This document shows, in pieces, positions 37,880-46,548 of a stretch of DNA of 64,000 nt. Numbering within the stretch: the first letter of the stretch is position 1; the number at the start of each line of letters is the position of its first letter. This stretch comes from Flavobacterium psychrophilum (GTDB taxonomy: Bacteria; Bacteroidota; Bacteroidia; Flavobacteriales; Flavobacteriaceae). Location: positions 992,001-1,056,000 of the forward strand of contig CP012388.1 in NCBI GenBank assembly GCA_001708385.1. The letters run 5' to 3'. The notes beneath the pieces are model-generated. The model saw only the letters and a program-made list of their open reading frames with translations, made no database searches and had not been told where the DNA came from. Both the position numbers and the translations under genes were made by a program.

Positions 37880-39865
37880 ATGAAATTCAACGTAGTATCT
37901 GACTATAAGCCAACGGGCGACCAGCCTGCGGCTATTAAACAACTGAGTGCGGGGATAAATGAAGGAGAACGTTTCCAGACGCTGCTGGGTGTTACAGGAT
38001 CGGGTAAGACTTTTACCATGGCTAATGTAATACAGGAAGTGCAAAAACCTACATTGGTGCTTGCCCATAATAAAACACTTGCGGCTCAGCTGTACAGTGA
38101 ATTCAAACAATTTTTCCCTAATAATGCGGTGGAGTATTTCGTATCATACTACGACTACTACCAGCCCGAAGCCTATATTCCGGTTACAGGAACATACATA
38201 GAAAAAGACCTTTCCATTAACGAGGAACTGGAAAAGATGCGTCTTAGCACCACCTCTTCCCTGCTTTCAGGGCGAAGGGATATTATTGTGGTAGCATCGG
38301 TATCATGCCTTTATGGTATTGGTAACCCTGTGGAATTCCAAAAAAACGTGGTATCTATTGCGCGTGGTGAAATGATATCGCGTACAAAGCTATTGCACCG
38401 TTTGGTACAAAGTTTATATGCGCGTACTGAAGCCGACTTTACCCCCGGGACGTTCCGCATAAAAGGTGATACGGTAGAGGTTTTTCCAAGCTATGGGGAC
38501 GAGCCATTTAGAATCCACTTTTTTGGTGATGAAATTGAAGAGATTGAAGCGTTTGACAAAGCATCATCTAAAGTAATTGAGAAATACGACCGGTTGAATA
38601 TATATCCTGCCAACATGTTTGTTACGAGTCCGGATGTGCTTCAGGGTGCTATATGGGACATTCAGCAGGATCTTGTAAAACAGGTAGACTACTTTAAGCA
38701 GATAGGCAAACACCTTGAAGCAAAGCGTCTTGAAGAACGTACTAACTTCGACCTTGAAATGATACGTGAGCTAGGCTACTGTTCGGGTATTGAAAACTAT
38801 TCCCGCTACCTGGACCGCCGTTTGCCGGGTACACGACCGTTCTGTCTGTTAGATTACTTCCCGAAAGACTTCCTTATGGTAATTGACGAAAGTCACGTTA
38901 CCGTGAGCCAGGTGCATGCCATGTACGGCGGTGACCGCTCGCGTAAGGAGAACCTCGTGGAATTTGGGTTCAGGCTTCCCGCTGCGATGGATAACCGTCC
39001 GCTTAAGTTTGAGGAGTTTGAAGCAATGCAGAATCAGGTAGTTTACGTAAGTGCTACCCCTGCCGATTACGAGATGCAAAAATCGGGAGGTGTATTTGTA
39101 GAACAGATTATCAGGCCTACCGGACTTTTAGATCCGATTATTGAAATTCGCCCGAGCCTTAACCAGATAGACGACCTGATTGAAGAAATTCAGCAGCGTG
39201 TAGAACTTGACGAACGTGTACTTGTTACTACCCTGACCAAGCGTATGGCCGAAGAACTCGCCAAATACCTGACTAAAGTATCTATCCGATGCCGATACAT
39301 TCACTCTGAAGTGGATACGCTGGAACGTGTAGAGATCATGCAGGATTTACGCCGCGGTATATTCGATGTACTCATAGGTGTTAACCTTTTAAGGGAGGGG
39401 CTTGACTTACCTGAAGTTTCGTTAGTCGCAATTCTCGATGCCGACAAAGAAGGTTTCCTACGTAGCAATCGTTCACTGACACAGACTGTTGGTCGTGCCG
39501 CGCGTAACGTAAATGGTAAAGCCATAATGTATGCCGACAAAATAACCGACAGTATGCAGCGTACCATAGACGAAACAAACTACAAACGTGAAAAGCAGCA
39601 CAACTATAATGTAGCTCACGGTAAAGTGCCAATGTCGCTGAATAAAAAGATAGAGAAAAATACGCTGGGTAAAAGCGAGGCTTATAAAATTGAACACGCG
39701 CCTAAAATTGCTGCCGAACCCGATACTACGTATATGGCAAAAGGCGATATTGAGAAAATCATCCGCGACAAGCGTAAAGCTATGGAGAAAGCCGCCAAAG
39801 AACTCGACTTTTTAATGGCTGCGAAACTGAGGGATGAAATTAAAGCATTACAGGAGAAAGTGTAG
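37880..39865 (+). CDS. uvrB: Excinuclease ABC subunit B
   Basis: A 661-residue DNA-repair helicase-like protein that receives damaged DNA from UvrA and recruits UvrC. Walker A GVTGSGKTFT lies at about 36-45, the beta-hairpin YYDYYQPEAYIP at about 92-103, LLDYFPKDFLMVIDESH carries the DEAD-like box, and the C-terminal UVR domain (IEKIIRDKRKAMEKAAKE) contacts UvrC. Length is normal. A -7 box TATCTTTG lies at 37854-37861. A terminator follows. Confidence 0.98.
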   Translation: MKFNVVSDYKPTGDQPAAIKQLSAGINEGERFQTLLGVTGSGKTFTMANVIQEVQKPTLVLAHNKTLAAQLYSEFKQFFPNNAVEYFVSYYDYYQPEAYIPVTGTYIEKDLSINEELEKMRLSTTSSLLSGRRDIIVVASVSCLYGIGNPVEFQKNVVSIARGEMISRTKLLHRLVQSLYARTEADFTPGTFRIKGDTVEVFPSYGDEPFRIHFFGDEIEEIEAFDKASSKVIEKYDRLNIYPANMFVTSPDVLQGAIWDIQQDLVKQVDYFKQIGKHLEAKRLEERTNFDLEMIRELGYCSGIENYSRYLDRRLPGTRPFCLLDYFPKDFLMVIDESHVTVSQVHAMYGGDRSRKENLVEFGFRLPAAMDNRPLKFEEFEAMQNQVVYVSATPADYEMQKSGGVFVEQIIRPTGLLDPIIEIRPSLNQIDDLIEEIQQRVELDERVLVTTLTKRMAEELAKYLTKVSIRCRYIHSEVDTLERVEIMQDLRRGIFDVLIGVNLLREGLDLPEVSLVAILDADKEGFLRSNRSLTQTVGRAARNVNGKAIMYADKITDSMQRTIDETNYKREKQHNYNVAHGKVPMSLNKKIEKNTLGKSEAYKIEHAPKIAAEPDTTYMAKGDIEKIIRDKRKAMEKAAKELDFLMAAKLRDEIKALQEKV

Positions 39866-39890
39866 TAGTACTATACATCAATATAATTTT

Positions 39891-39926
39891 AAAAAAAAGA
39901 CTGCAATTGTTTGTGGTCTTTTTTAT
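39891..39926 (+). terminator. Terminator after uvrB
   Basis: A8-GAC at 39891-39901 pairs with GTCTTTTTT at 39916-39924 around a 14-nt loop. It is A/T-rich, so moderately strong. Confidence 0.65.
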
Positions 39927-39969
39927 TTTATTAAATTTCAGCAACCTAAAACCAATTAAACCTAACTAT

Positions 39970-40443
39970 ATGAAAAACTTAGCCGCCTTGCTAATCATCT
40001 GCCTTGTAACAGTAACAGCTTCTGCACAAAGGGTAAACTCTGACTATTTCAAGTACAATGATGCTGTGGATTTTAAAGTTAAATTCTTTACAAGTTCCAA
40101 AACCAGCAACACAGGCAATGACGTTGCAGGAACCCTGAACGTAGCCCGAAAAGGAGAATCTTTTAAACAGGGTGTTTTTGAATTCAGGAATAATACAGAC
40201 CAGGATCAGGTTATAAATTTTAGCGAGCTTTTTATTGTAGACAATGCAGGGCAGAAACACCAGGCAAAAGTGGTAACACAAGCAATGAAAATGACATCTA
40301 ACCCCGAAAAACTGGAAATGACCCTAAAATCTAAAAAAGAGAAAACCTTTATTATTGAATTTTGGCCGCCATTCCCAAAAGACCAGTTACCAAAACTTAT
40401 GGTTAGAGATGTATTGATCGATTTACCGGGAGCAGCGAAGTAA
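39970..40443 (+). CDS. Secreted protein of unknown function
   Basis: A 157-residue exported protein: signal peptide MKNLAALLIICLVTVTASAQ, then a beta-rich mature part (DFKVKFFTSSK, GVFEFRNNTDQDQVINFSEL, KTFIIEFWPPFP). The pattern of strands suggests an Ig-like fold, but no family is recognised. The ATG at 39970 is preferred because upstream codons would extend the signal peptide unnaturally. Two small exported proteins follow. Confidence 0.7.
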   Translation: MKNLAALLIICLVTVTASAQRVNSDYFKYNDAVDFKVKFFTSSKTSNTGNDVAGTLNVARKGESFKQGVFEFRNNTDQDQVINFSELFIVDNAGQKHQAKVVTQAMKMTSNPEKLEMTLKSKKEKTFIIEFWPPFPKDQLPKLMVRDVLIDLPGAAK

Positions 40444-40456
40444 TTATCTATAACAT

Positions 40457-40759
40457 ATGATAAAGCTATACTTTGTTGCAATTTATTTCATTTTTGGCTA
40501 CAACGTTTGTTCGGCACAATTTGCAGTTGTTAATGACCCTGACGGTTATAGTAACTTGAGAGAAGCGCCTGGAAAATCTAAAATTATAACCCAATTAAGA
40601 AATGGCGCAATCGTTTATGGGCTACCTGAGTATCGTCAGATAGCAAAGGAATGGGCTGCTTTGGTGAAATCAACACTAAATACCTGGATAATAACAAATA
40701 GCAATGAAAAAAAATATTACCATCCTTTTATTTTTATGTATAAGTTCTATAATTGTTAA
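40457..40759 (+). CDS. Exported SH3-like protein, possibly frameshifted
   Basis: A 100-residue reading frame with a signal peptide (ending NVCSAQ) and the start of a bacterial SH3 domain (DPDGYSNLREAPGKSKIITQLRNGAIVYG). The last 35 residues do not look like the SH3 fold and the frame overlaps the next gene by 56 bp. A one-base shift near 40661 would instead read GEINTKYLDNNK and stop at TAG 40699-40701, two bases before the next start codon, which is a more natural gene end. So the gene is either real as read or carries a recent frameshift. Confidence 0.55.
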   Translation: MIKLYFVAIYFIFGYNVCSAQFAVVNDPDGYSNLREAPGKSKIITQLRNGAIVYGLPEYRQIAKEWAALVKSTLNTWIITNSNEKKYYHPFIFMYKFYNC

Positions 40760-41180
40760 TGCACAAAGTATAAACAACAAAAATTGTAATATTCAAAGCT
40801 ATAATTTAATCAAATCTGACTTTGAAGGATTTACCGTATATAAACAAATTAAAGAAAGTAATGACACCTTAGTTTCTAAAAACTTTATTGCTGACAGCGA
40901 AAATTATTTTGATTTGATGGCTATCAAAATAAATAAAAGAAAATATAGAATAATAGTTATCGAATACAGTCCTAAAGTTAAAACAAGTTGCAAAGCAACG
41001 ACATACATATACAACAATAAAACAACTAATATTAGTATTGAAAGATTATCCTATTCTATGAAATGGGAATGTATTGGCATCCCCGAAAATTATGATTGGG
41101 ATAAAGAACTAAAATATTCTAAATTAATTAATGAGGCAGTAACCGTTAAACTTTTTAAAGAGTTGTTAGCTAATAATTAA
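40704..41180 (+). CDS. Secreted protein of unknown function
   Basis: A 158-residue exported protein with signal peptide MKKNITILLFLCISSIIVNAQ. The mature part is lysine- and asparagine-rich with four cysteines (NCNIQ, SCKATT, WECIG and others). The DNA here is clearly richer in A+T than uvrB or the genes after 41.3 kb. No family recognised; it overlaps the preceding frame. Confidence 0.65.
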   Translation: MKKNITILLFLCISSIIVNAQSINNKNCNIQSYNLIKSDFEGFTVYKQIKESNDTLVSKNFIADSENYFDLMAIKINKRKYRIIVIEYSPKVKTSCKATTYIYNNKTTNISIERLSYSMKWECIGIPENYDWDKELKYSKLINEAVTVKLFKELLANN

Positions 41181-41325
41181 GTCGTAATTGGGCTTCAATA
41201 ATGTAAATTTTCTTTCTCAATAACATTTCAACCTGATCAACTACCTGTTAAACAAATCTTAAACAATCTTACGGTAATATACAGCACCTCAATTTTTTAT
41301 ATCTTTAGCTATCAACACATAAGAT

Positions 41326-41715
41326 ATGAATTCAATAGCCTACTTTGAGATTCAGGCGCACGAGCCGGAAAAAGCAATTGCATTTTACAATACAGTATTC
41401 GGATGGAAATTTACACAGGACAAAGACCTGCCTATTGAATACTACCGTATTGAAACCAACGGCATGCACGGCGGACTTTTAAAACGCCCCGCCCCTGCTC
41501 CAGGAACCGAAAATGGAACGAATGCCTACACCTGCTCTATAGAAGTAGAAAACTTTGACGATACTGCCGACAAGATAATGGCTAACGGTGGCGATGTAGC
41601 TTTACCTAAATTTGCTATTCACGGCAAGTGCTGGCAAGGTTATTTTATAGATACAGATAACAATACTTTCGGAATTTTTCAGGTAGATGAAACCGCTGAC
41701 AATTCTACTTTTTAA
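41326..41715 (+). CDS. VOC (glyoxalase/bleomycin-resistance) family protein
   Basis: A 129-residue single-domain member of the vicinal oxygen chelate superfamily. AYFEIQAHEPEKAIAFYNTVFGWKF (about 4-28), an MHGGLLKRP metal-loop region and GKCWQGYFIDTDNNTFGIFQ (about 101-120) are typical of the CFP32-like subgroup. The substrate is unknown. A -7-like TATCTTTA lies near 41300. It is a single gene. Confidence 0.85.
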   Translation: MNSIAYFEIQAHEPEKAIAFYNTVFGWKFTQDKDLPIEYYRIETNGMHGGLLKRPAPAPGTENGTNAYTCSIEVENFDDTADKIMANGGDVALPKFAIHGKCWQGYFIDTDNNTFGIFQVDETADNSTF

Positions 41716-41798
41716 GTCATAACAATAATATAATCAGAAACTTCAGGTATTTTTTATACATTCGCCGTCAGTTAATTAAACTAATCTGACCCGATAGT

Positions 41799-42512
41799 AT
41801 GAAATACACTGTTGTAAAAATGCCGGTAAGAAAAATCGTTTTTATACTATTCAGCATACTGCTCTTTCAGGGGTTGGCTGCTCAGGATACTATTCAACGT
41901 AAGTCTATAGTTACTTTAAACGTATTTTCAGTCCTGGCTAGCCAGGCACCACGCTGGGAAGTAGGGTATATTCGTAATATTAGCAAAAGGGTATGGCTTG
42001 GTGTAGAGCTGGGTTACGGCAACCACGATATCACTATTAATGATGTAAGCGGTAGGGACAGGCTTAATGATGACTATCAGATTTTCGAGATAAGACCCGC
42101 AGTATATTTTGACCTTCGTCCTGAAAAGAAGCTGAAACACCTGGCCTCATTCGAATTGTACTTTATTCATCATACCGATACTTTTGAGCGATCGAGTTAC
42201 TATGCCCCTTCTGAATTCATGTCGTACAGGTACGATATCGCAGACTACAAACGAATTAAATATGGTTTCAACCTGAATTACAATCTATTGTATAACTTCG
42301 GGAGCAGAATATCGCTAATGCAGACAATTGGTTTAGGGCTACGCATCAGGGATGTTAGCTTTCGCAACGTTGTAAATAAAACCGAAGACCCCTACAATGA
42401 TGACAATGAAAGCTTTATTTTTCCGGTAATCGACAGATACCTTAATACTACAGGAACAGCAAGCGCCTTCAACTTTAATTTAGATCTGAAATTACTGTAC
42501 AGGTTTAAATAG
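41799..42512 (+). CDS. Putative outer-membrane beta-barrel protein
   Basis: A 237-residue exported protein: an N-terminal signal peptide ends at LFQGLAAQD, and the mature part alternates strands with aromatic ends (WEVGYIRNISKRVWLGVELGYG, YQIFEIRPAVYFDLRP, FNFNLDLKLLYRFK). It ends in R-F-K rather than a bare aromatic. An ATG at codon 8 would also serve as start. A small transmembrane barrel is likely; no specific family is recognised. Confidence 0.7.
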   Translation: MKYTVVKMPVRKIVFILFSILLFQGLAAQDTIQRKSIVTLNVFSVLASQAPRWEVGYIRNISKRVWLGVELGYGNHDITINDVSGRDRLNDDYQIFEIRPAVYFDLRPEKKLKHLASFELYFIHHTDTFERSSYYAPSEFMSYRYDIADYKRIKYGFNLNYNLLYNFGSRISLMQTIGLGLRIRDVSFRNVVNKTEDPYNDDNESFIFPVIDRYLNTTGTASAFNFNLDLKLLYRFK

Positions 42513-42513
42513 A

Positions 42514-42543
42514 AAATGCTCCGGTTAAGGAGCATTTCTTTTG
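42514..42543 (+). terminator. Terminator after the barrel gene
   Basis: AAATGCTCC, loop GGTTAA, GGAGCATTT with short T-rich tail. It could also stop the convergent gene that ends at 42560. Confidence 0.82.
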
Positions 42544-42559
42544 TAAGTTAAGTATCGTA

Positions 42560-42931
42560 TTACTTATAGTATTCTGCAATCATTTCAATAAGTTTTTCTT
42601 CACTCATTTTGTTGGATGTACTCTCGCTGGAAACTGCATTTTTATATTGCGGAGTTTCTGACAGGAACTTTATAAACTGTTCCTGAGAATCGCCGGTACC
42701 GGTAATGTGTATCTCGTCTACATTTTGCATTAAGGCTGCAATTTCTTTAAAGAACTTTTGAGTTAATCCTCTTTCGTGGTTATTCTTGGTGTTTTCGTTA
42801 GAATTACCTTCTGCGCCGGGATTACTTACATGACCTACTACCGTAAAATCATCATTACTAGATGTTTCTCTTGCTATCACAGTTGCACTATGGGAATCCA
42901 TCCATACACCGAATTGTTTTTTATCAGACAT
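42560..42931 (-). CDS. Short baeRF/eRF1-like family protein
   Basis: A 123-residue protein with the layout of the compact bacterial eRF1/Pelota-like proteins of Bacteroidota: an opening FGVWMDSHSATVIA, a middle KFFKEIAALMQNVDEIHITGTGDSQEQFIKFL (beta strand and helix of the eRF1 middle domain) and a final NKMSEEKLIEMIAEYY. Larger baeRF proteins act in ribosome rescue, but this mini-form keeps only one domain and its role is unknown. The GGQ motif of true release factors is absent. It is a single gene. Confidence 0.65.
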   Translation of the reverse strand: MSDKKQFGVWMDSHSATVIARETSSNDDFTVVGHVSNPGAEGNSNENTKNNHERGLTQKFFKEIAALMQNVDEIHITGTGDSQEQFIKFLSETPQYKNAVSSESTSNKMSEEKLIEMIAEYYK

Positions 42932-43038
42932 AATTTATTATTTCTATAAATGTACCTCTTATCAACTCCTTATTATTTTAATTGTGTTAAGATTATGATT
43001 GTCTGTTATTTGTAAAATCTGTTATCATTCTTTTGAGC

Positions 43039-43067
43039 AAAAAAAAATGTTCTCATAAGAGAACATT
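43039..43067 (-). terminator. Terminator of the TerB gene
   Basis: On the minus strand AATGTTCTC, loop TTAT, GAGAACATT followed by T9: a strong intrinsic terminator 14 bp past the stop. Confidence 0.9.
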
Positions 43068-43080
43068 GAAACTGTATGCA

Positions 43081-43482
43081 TTAATTTTGCTGCGCCCTGA
43101 AAAGCGCATATAGCAAATCGGGATCTATCATTCCGGTTGGCGAAAGCTTCATTTCATTCAGTACACCTTTCATAGCGTATGGGCTAAGCCCCATGTTAAT
43201 ACCCATTTCACGAATAGCCACCTGCTCATTATCATGCAGTATTCCGTCTGCCTGCATCAATAATGCAAGTCTATAAAATTGTAATATTCGCTGATGTTCA
43301 GATTTTATAACCACCTTCTCTGCCGGTTCGTTAAAAAGTCCATCAAAAGTATCGGGGTCAATTCTAAGCTGTTTGGCTACAAGCGCAAGAAACTGATGTT
43401 CCCTTTCATGTATGCTTCCGTCAATTTTAGCAAAAGCGATCATTTCGGTCAGCAGGCTCAGTTTTTCTTTGTAGGTATTCAT
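43081..43482 (-). CDS. TerB-like protein
   Basis: A 133-residue all-helical protein of the TerB family (tellurite resistance and membrane-stress complexes), with the acidic metal-binding repeats KIDGSIHEREHQFLA (about 18-32) and QADGILHDNEQVAIREMG (about 78-95), the paired helices of TerB. No other ter genes are nearby, so this is a stand-alone member whose role is uncertain. Its start lies 52 bp from the divergent esterase gene. Confidence 0.8.
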   Translation of the reverse strand: MNTYKEKLSLLTEMIAFAKIDGSIHEREHQFLALVAKQLRIDPDTFDGLFNEPAEKVVIKSEHQRILQFYRLALLMQADGILHDNEQVAIREMGINMGLSPYAMKGVLNEMKLSPTGMIDPDLLYALFRAQQN

Positions 43483-43534
43483 TGCAATAGTTAATTTTAG
43501 CTAAATTATCGTTTTGGTTAAAAAAAACAAACAT

Positions 43535-44329
43535 ATGAGCCACAAATTTCTACTATTCCTTTTGTATCTTTCTTATATGAATACAAACGCACAAAACCAT
43601 ACCTATTCTAAAAACGTTACTACGTTTACCATACACTCACCCGAACTCAATACAGACAAAAAGATATGGGTGTACCTCCCTGAAAATAATGGAACTGACT
43701 CCGTAAAATATCCTGTGCTGTATATGCATGACGGACAAAACCTGTTTGACAGTGCAACGGCTTTTTCCGGCGAATGGCGTATCGATGAGCAGCTGGACAG
43801 CCTGCAAGCTCAGACAATTGTTATTGGTATTGAACACGGTGGCGATAAACGTATTGACGAGCTTACCCCCTACACAAATGAAAAATATGGCGGCGGACAG
43901 GCAGACAAATACCTTGATTTCCTCGTTAATACCTTAAAACCATACATTGATAGTAACTATCATACAAAGCCGGATAAAGAAAACACAGCTATCCTCGGAA
44001 GCTCTGTGGGTGGGCTGATTTCATTTTATGCCGTTTTAAAATATCCTAAAGTATTCGGGAAAGCAGGGATATTCTCACCTTCATTTTGGTTTAATGATGC
44101 CATATACGACGATGCCATTAACACACCCCGCATTGAAACACGCCTTTATTTTATGGCGGGCGACCATGAAAGCACCGAAATGATTGCCGATCTTGACCGT
44201 ATGCTTGAAATTGTAAATACAAAGGTGAGTAATAAAAATATCCATAAGAAGATAGTTCACAACGGCAGGCATAATGAGGAACTTTGGGCAAAAGAATTTA
44301 AAGAAGCGTATTTGTGGTTATTTAATTAG
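43535..44329 (+). CDS. Exported alpha/beta-hydrolase-fold esterase
   Basis: A 264-residue exported hydrolase related to the esterase D / siderophore esterase group (COG2819). The ATG at 43535 starts a signal peptide ending NTNAQ. The nucleophile elbow is GSSVG with Ser157, VLYMHDGQNLFD is the conserved N-terminal strand, and the His of the triad is probably in VHNGRHNEE. The substrate may be an acyl or siderophore ester, which is not decidable here. It is divergent from terB. Confidence 0.85.
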   Translation: MSHKFLLFLLYLSYMNTNAQNHTYSKNVTTFTIHSPELNTDKKIWVYLPENNGTDSVKYPVLYMHDGQNLFDSATAFSGEWRIDEQLDSLQAQTIVIGIEHGGDKRIDELTPYTNEKYGGGQADKYLDFLVNTLKPYIDSNYHTKPDKENTAILGSSVGGLISFYAVLKYPKVFGKAGIFSPSFWFNDAIYDDAINTPRIETRLYFMAGDHESTEMIADLDRMLEIVNTKVSNKNIHKKIVHNGRHNEELWAKEFKEAYLWLFN

Positions 44330-44335
44330 GTCAAT

Positions 44336-44462
44336 ATGTGGATTGGGTTATTTGGTTTTGATCCCCAGATGATTACGCTAATCTCTTTTCAACCGGATTG
44401 AGTACCATATAACCAAATCTACAAATAACCAAATCACTATGAAACAGACAACCAAATCCACG
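44336..44462. repeat. Intergenic inverted repeat, GTGGATTTG family, copy 3
   Basis: TGTGGATTGGGTTATTTGGTT at the left is answered by ATAACCAAATCTACA, AATAACCAAATC and AACCAAATCCACG on the right. It fills the gap between the esterase and DUF1456 genes. This is the longest of the three related elements. Confidence 0.5.
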
Positions 44463-44495
44463 AAAAAACATTACTTTTGCTAAAAATAAGCAAGA

Positions 44496-44930
44496 ATGAA
44501 TAACAACGATGTATTTAAAAAGCTGCGTGTAGCACTTCAATTAAGGGATGACCAAATAGTGGAAATATTAGAACTGGTTGACTTTAGGATATCTAAAGCC
44601 GAACTTGGTGCTTTTTTCCGTGCTGAAGATCACCCTAATTTTATGGAGTGTGGCGACCAGGTATTGCGTAACTTTTTAAACGGACTAATTATTCACTTAC
44701 GCGGAACGAAGGAAGCGCCTAAAAATGCTATGGACGTAATTAACCAAAATAGTGAGGCTGTAGCTGCCGCTAAAAAAGAAAGGCCTGCTACGTCATCTGC
44801 ACCTTTCGAAAAACCTAAAAAGCCTGCTGCAAAAAAGCAGCCTATGAAAGGTCCGCCACAACGCCCTAAAAAACCGGCACCGGTAGTTGAAAAAGTAAAG
44901 TTCAACAACGGAAAGGCTAAGAAAAAATAA
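44496..44930 (+). CDS. DUF1456 (YehS-like) protein
   Basis: A 144-residue cytoplasmic protein. DUF1456 occurs twice: VFKKLRVALQLRDDQIVEIL (about 4-23) and the following GAFFRAEDHPNFMECGDQVLRNFLNGL segment, usually said to bind nucleic acid, though this is unproven. The last 50 residues are a Lys/Pro/Ala-rich disordered tail (KKPAAKKQPMKGPPQRPKKP), which could contact nucleic acid. A -7 box TACTTTTG lies at 44472-44479. Confidence 0.85.
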   Translation: MNNNDVFKKLRVALQLRDDQIVEILELVDFRISKAELGAFFRAEDHPNFMECGDQVLRNFLNGLIIHLRGTKEAPKNAMDVINQNSEAVAAAKKERPATSSAPFEKPKKPAAKKQPMKGPPQRPKKPAPVVEKVKFNNGKAKKK

Positions 44931-44951
44931 TCTTAACTTGATTTATAGCAT

Positions 44952-44977
44952 AAAAAAAGAGCCTTAAGGCTCTTTTT
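44952..44977. terminator. Bidirectional terminator after DUF1456 gene
   Basis: A-run, GAGCC, loop TTAA, GGCTC, T-run. It lies between the convergent DUF1456 and rhodanese genes and serves both directions. Confidence 0.85.
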
Positions 44978-44997
44978 GTGTTTCTTAGGGAATCTGC

Positions 44998-45312
44998 TTA
45001 TTCCGGCGCTATTACTGGCCCATCCCACTGGGATATACCACCTATAAGGTTATAAGTCGTTTCAAAACCAAGCTGTCCCATTATGTTGCACGCCTGTCCG
45101 CTACGGGCTCCGGCAGCACAGTATACGTAATAATTCTTGCTCTTATCAAGTTCTTCAACGGCATAGATAAAACCCTGCCCTTTGTAAATATCGATATTAA
45201 TTGCTCCGGGTATAATTCCGCGGTTCCATTCGTCTTCAGTGCGAACGTCCAGTATTACAGCATTGCTGTCTGCCTGCGACTGTGCCCACCATTCTTCCTG
45301 AGATATATTCAT
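44998..45312 (-). CDS. Rhodanese-like sulfurtransferase
   Basis: A 104-residue single rhodanese domain with active-site Cys65 in YVYCAAGARSGQA, after the conserved VILDVRTEDEW (about 19-29). There is no signal peptide, so it is cytoplasmic. It is the third gene of the TlpA-redoxin-rhodanese operon, starting 25 bp after the redoxin gene, which points to thiol or sulfane-sulfur handling. Sulfur donor and acceptor are unknown. Confidence 0.9.
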   Translation of the reverse strand: MNISQEEWWAQSQADSNAVILDVRTEDEWNRGIIPGAINIDIYKGQGFIYAVEELDKSKNYYVYCAAGARSGQACNIMGQLGFETTYNLIGGISQWDGPVIAPE

Positions 45313-45337
45313 TTGTTCGTTGTTTTGTGCAAAGGTA

Positions 45338-45943
45338 TTATGCTTTTATAGAACAGCCAATAGCCTTAGTCTCTTTTACGCTTACTTCTTTACCTTTTAC
45401 AAGGGCATCAACAGCGTTTTCTACATATTTTGTTTTTACAGCAGCGGCGTCTTCGTAGTTATCATCTATAGCACCAATGTATTTTACCACATTGCCTTTA
45501 GCTGTTTTTTGAAGCACATACACATGAGGTGTTTTTGTCGCACCATACTGAGGATATATTTTTTGTCCTTCATCAAAAAGGTATGGGAAAGTAAATTTCT
45601 TAGCTTTAGCTTTCTCCTGCATTTTAGCAAAACTGTCTTCTTTTTGCTTCTCCGGATTATTAGGATTAATGGCCACTACAGGGTATCCAAGTTTCTTGTA
45701 TTTTTTATCTAAAGCGTTGATCCTATCCTCATAAGCCTGAGCATACGGACAATGGTTGCATGTAAACACAACGATATAACCTTTTGCATCTTTAATATCT
45801 TTTAAAGATACTTTTTTGTTATCTACATTCTTTAAGCTGAAGTCGGTGGCTATATCTCCTACTTTATAGCCTTCGGCAGGTTTGGTAAATGCAGCAAGAA
45901 AGGTAACAAGCATTACTGCTCCAAAAATTTTTATTGTTTTCAT
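45338..45943 (-). CDS. Exported redoxin / thioredoxin-family protein
   Basis: A 201-residue periplasmic thioredoxin-fold protein: a signal peptide of about 23 residues (ending AAFTKPAEG), VGDIATDFSLKNVDNKKVSLKD, then the redox motif Cys62-N-H-Cys65 in TCNHCPYAQ. A further Cys sits near the C-terminus (IGCSIKA). It is a paralogue of the cytoplasmic protein at 24826-25392. It follows TlpA after 11 bp, so both would act on exported thiols. Confidence 0.88.
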   Translation of the reverse strand: MKTIKIFGAVMLVTFLAAFTKPAEGYKVGDIATDFSLKNVDNKKVSLKDIKDAKGYIVVFTCNHCPYAQAYEDRINALDKKYKKLGYPVVAINPNNPEKQKEDSFAKMQEKAKAKKFTFPYLFDEGQKIYPQYGATKTPHVYVLQKTAKGNVVKYIGAIDDNYEDAAAVKTKYVENAVDALVKGKEVSVKETKAIGCSIKA

Positions 45944-45954
45944 TGATTATATAT

Positions 45955-46548
45955 TTATTTAAAATTACTTACTTCTTTTTCCAGTTCTGCATAAGTGAAA
46001 GACTTTTCATAAAACTTACGCATGTCCTTATTATATATAAGTGTCGCCGGAAGCGCGCCACTCCATGTGGAATCTACTTTTGGAAGCCATGTATTCTGAT
46101 CGGGATCTCTTAAATACACCACATCGCTTTTAAGCTGTTTCTCCTTAATAAAAGGAAGTAGTTTGCTCTCTACCATCTTGTACATATCAAGGCTAACAAG
46201 CATGACCTTAATCTTATCTTTCTTGTATTTAGCATTTAGCTCTTCAAAATACGGCAGTTCTTCAACGCATGGCACACACCAGGTTGCCCAGAAATTTACT
46301 ACATAGGTAGTATCATTTTTCTGAGTCAGGAAGTACTCCAGCTTATCAAAGTCGTACGCTTTTACACTCACACCATCTTTAGAATATACTTTTAACGGTG
46401 CCGGAGCGTCAGGTTTAGAAACCTCCGGAACTTCTGTAACCGGTTCTTCCGTAATCTTTGGCGCCTCTGTCTCTACTTTTTTATTACATGATGCTATAAG
46501 CATCCCTGCAAGCATCAGCATGATGGCTTTATTTTTGTATCGCTTCAT
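45955..46548 (-). CDS. TlpA-family disulfide reductase lipoprotein
   Basis: A 197-residue lipoprotein (lipobox MLIASC, Cys21) with a thioredoxin domain whose active site is Cys91-V-P-Cys94 in FWATWCVPCVEELPYF. The linker between lipid anchor and domain (about 25-52) is rich in Glu, Pro and Val. It reduces or isomerises disulfides outside the cytoplasm. The ATG at 46548 is preferred; one at 46554 adds two residues only. It leads the three-gene operon and its promoter overlaps the MarR operators. Confidence 0.9.
   Translation of the reverse strand: MKRYKNKAIMLMLAGMLIASCNKKVETEAPKITEEPVTEVPEVSKPDAPAPLKVYSKDGVSVKAYDFDKLEYFLTQKNDTTYVVNFWATWCVPCVEELPYFEELNAKYKKDKIKVMLVSLDMYKMVESKLLPFIKEKQLKSDVVYLRDPDQNTWLPKVDSTWSGALPATLIYNKDMRKFYEKSFTYAELEKEVSNFK

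Noticed and set aside
45320..45712. 130-codon plus-strand frame over the redoxin gene
   Set aside because: A Phe-, Ser- and Tyr-rich shadow of the lysine-rich redoxin on the other strand.
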